NCBI GenBank assembly: GCA_030639665.1
Contig: DAOWCC010000140.1
Location: forward strand, 1-6,412
Direction of reading: 5' to 3'
From: Elusimicrobiota bacterium
GTDB taxonomy: Bacteria; Elusimicrobiota; Elusimicrobia; Elusimicrobiales; UBA9959
Length of the DNA: 6,412 nucleotides
Position numbers and translations under genes: made by a program. This document shows positions 5,133 through 6,412 of this stretch, piece by piece. How positions within the stretch are numbered: the first letter of the stretch is position 1; every line of letters starts with the position of its first letter. The notes below the pieces were generated by a model, which was not told the origin of the DNA, did no database searches, and was given only the letters and a program-made list of their open reading frames with translations.

Positions 5133-6329
5133 ATGAGAAAAAAAACAATTTCACCGGTTGAAGATTTAATAAAAGATATTAAAAAAGGAAAAATGGTCAT
5201 AATTGCCGATGATGAAGGCCGAGAAAATGAAGGCGATATAATTATGGCGGCGGAGTTTGTTAAGCCTGAAAATATAAATTTTATAATTAAAAATGCAAAA
5301 GGGCTTTTATGCGCGCCAATGGAAGAAAGTTATATAAAAAGGCTTAATCTTTTTCCTATGGAAAGAGATAATACCGATCCTTTTAAAACCGATTGGATGA
5401 TTTCAACCGATGCCAAAAAAGGCATAACTACGGGAATTTCAGCCTATGATAGAGCTAAAACATTAAGAATTCTTTCCGGTAAAAAATCCAAAGCCGACGA
5501 TTTAACCCGGCCCGGACATGTGTTCCCCCTTCGCGCCAATAATGGAGGAGTTCTTGTGCGCGCCGGACATACTGAAGCTTGTGTTGATTTAATGAAGCTC
5601 TCAGGGCTAAGTCCCGTAGGTGTTATATGCGAGATAATAGACGAAGATGGCAAGATGGCAAGACTCGCTTCTCTTGAAAAATTTTCAAAAAAACATAGGA
5701 TTAAACTCGGGACTATTGCGGATATAATAGCTTATAGAAGAAAGAGAGAATCTCTTATTGAAAAAGTGGCTTCAGCCAGTCTTCCGACAAAATTCGGTTC
5801 ATTTGATTTGCGTATATACAAAGATACATTATCGGGCTTAGAGCATATAGCATTGACCATGGGCGAGATTAAAAATCCATGCTTAACCCGCATACATTCA
5901 GAGTGCTTAACGGGAGATGTATTTGCTTCAATGCGTTGTGATTGTGGCAGTCAGCTTCATAAAGCCATGGAAATGATAGCTAAAGAGAAGTCCGGCGTTT
6001 TTCTTTATATGAGGCAGGAAGGGCGCGGAATAGGGCTTGCCAATAAAATAAAGGCCTATCATCTTCAAGATAGAGGTTATGATACTGTTGAGGCAAATCA
6101 CGCATTGGGGTTTAAGACGGATTTAAGAGATTATGGCATAGGAGCTCAAATTCTTTCGGATTTAGGCATCAAAAAAATCAGGTTGATGACTAATAATCCC
6201 AAAAAGATAATCGGATTGAAGGGGTATGGCCTTAAAGTTGTAGAGAGGGTTCCCATAATAATTGAACCCAATTGTGAAAACAAAAGTTATCTAAAAACAA
6301 AAAAAGAAAAAATGGGACATTTGATATAG
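5133..6329 (+). CDS. ribBA: Bifunctional 3,4-dihydroxy-2-butanone-4-phosphate synthase / GTP cyclohydrolase II
   Basis: A cytoplasmic enzyme of 398 residues, the normal RibBA length, that starts both branches of riboflavin synthesis. The N-terminal RibB half (1-205) makes dihydroxybutanone phosphate from ribulose 5-phosphate. Its acidic metal/substrate loop is DDEGRENEGD (26-35), followed by TTGISAYDRAKT (99-110), RPGHVFPLR (126-134), VRAGHTEACVDL (142-153) and CEIIDEDGKMAR (166-177). The usual Asp at position 29 is Gly, while Arg30, Glu31, Glu33 and Asp35 remain. The C-terminal RibA half (about 210-398) opens the GTP ring. It has the zinc ligands Cys258, Cys269 and Cys271 (C-x10-C-x-C), the RQEGRGIGL loop (294-302), DTVEAN (317-322), TNNPKK (353-358) and the usual YLKTKKEKMGHL tail. 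Both halves look active. The gene sits behind an FMN riboswitch, so end-product repression is expected. The frame extends upstream to 4950, but ATG 5133 is preferred for its GGAG site and family fit. Confidence 0.97.
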   Translation: MRKKTISPVEDLIKDIKKGKMVIIADDEGRENEGDIIMAAEFVKPENINFIIKNAKGLLCAPMEESYIKRLNLFPMERDNTDPFKTDWMISTDAKKGITTGISAYDRAKTLRILSGKKSKADDLTRPGHVFPLRANNGGVLVRAGHTEACVDLMKLSGLSPVGVICEIIDEDGKMARLASLEKFSKKHRIKLGTIADIIAYRRKRESLIEKVASASLPTKFGSFDLRIYKDTLSGLEHIALTMGEIKNPCLTRIHSECLTGDVFASMRCDCGSQLHKAMEMIAKEKSGVFLYMRQEGRGIGLANKIKAYHLQDRGYDTVEANHALGFKTDLRDYGIGAQILSDLGIKKIRLMTNNPKKIIGLKGYGLKVVERVPIIIEPNCENKSYLKTKKEKMGHLI

Positions 6330-6334
6330 TGGAC

Positions 6335-6400
6335 AGAAATCAGAGAGCAGAGAGGAGAAAGCAGGAACTAGGGTATATTCTTTAAATATATCTGATTTCT
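6335..6400. repeat. 10-bp inverted repeat after ribBA
   Basis: AGAAATCAGA (6335-6344) is the exact complement of TCTGATTTCT (6391-6400), enclosing 46 nt that include a purine-rich GAGAGCAGAGAGGAG-like tract and a small AT hairpin (TATATT 6374-6379 with AATATA 6385-6390). No T-run follows, so it is not an evident terminator. It may mark a small palindromic repeat or an RNA structure between ribBA and the next gene. Confidence 0.55.
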
Positions 6401-6404
6401 AAAT

Positions 6405-6412
6405 AAAAAGGA
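6405..6412 (+). promoter_or_regulatory. Possible Shine-Dalgarno of a gene starting just beyond the window
   Basis: The window ends in AAAAAGGA, a purine-rich end consistent with the beginning of an AAGGAG-type site. No terminator separates it from ribBA, so an operon partner may follow. ribH would be a typical neighbour, but no part of it is visible. Confidence 0.3.

Noticed and set aside
4847..5200. 117-codon open frame on the - strand
   Set aside because: It lies over the palindromes and the start of ribBA, has no recognisable motif, and is best explained as a shadow frame.

Overview
The window is moderately AT-rich and compact, and everything recognisable reads on the + strand. It looks like a chromosomal segment of a Gram-negative-type environmental bacterium. 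The mix of large secreted beta-rich proteins, an FN3 protein ending in an NGDGKND-type C-terminal domain, and a riboswitch-controlled ribBA recalls Elusimicrobiota-like genomes. That assignment comes from protein style only, with no marker gene in view, and is tentative. I see no defence system, mobile-element transposase, phage gene, CRISPR array, tRNA or rRNA.

Layout. (1) 1-1332: the 3' end of a large extracellular protein with two FN3-like domains, an unassigned beta-rich segment and a C-terminal FlgD-Ig/CHU_C-like domain. The gene begins upstream of the window. (2) 1333-1396: a short spacer with three tandem 8-bp GCTAGAC(A/G) units and a clear Shine-Dalgarno site. (3) 1397-4480: a secreted 1027-residue fibre-like protein built of 'GxVGIGxxNPxxxLHV' and 'KTGDTMTGxLTI' repeats, with an internal duplication of a module of about 100-115 residues and no recognisable S74 chaperone at its end. 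(4) 4481-5132: a regulatory and intergenic stretch holding an extended -10 promoter, a complete FMN riboswitch, an intrinsic terminator and then a mosaic of palindromic hairpins. (5) 5133-6329: ribBA, a bifunctional riboflavin biosynthesis enzyme. (6) 6330-6412: a short tail with an inverted repeat and a purine-rich possible ribosome-binding site for a following gene.

The window combines two functional blocks. The first two genes encode exported surface or extracellular proteins and may be co-transcribed, because only 64 bp separate them and no terminator is visible. The second block is a riboflavin unit with its own promoter. Transcription probably starts at the first nucleotides of the riboswitch. 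The 5' strand of riboswitch helix P1 and the adjacent AGGGC are complementary to the left arm of the terminator, so a simple FMN-dependent termination switch can be read directly from the sequence. The ribBA start lies over 300 nt beyond the terminator, behind the palindrome mosaic, so control by hiding the ribBA ribosome-binding site is unlikely.

The least explained parts are the palindrome/direct-repeat mosaic between the riboswitch terminator and ribBA, the modular fibre protein, and the unassigned segment of the first protein.
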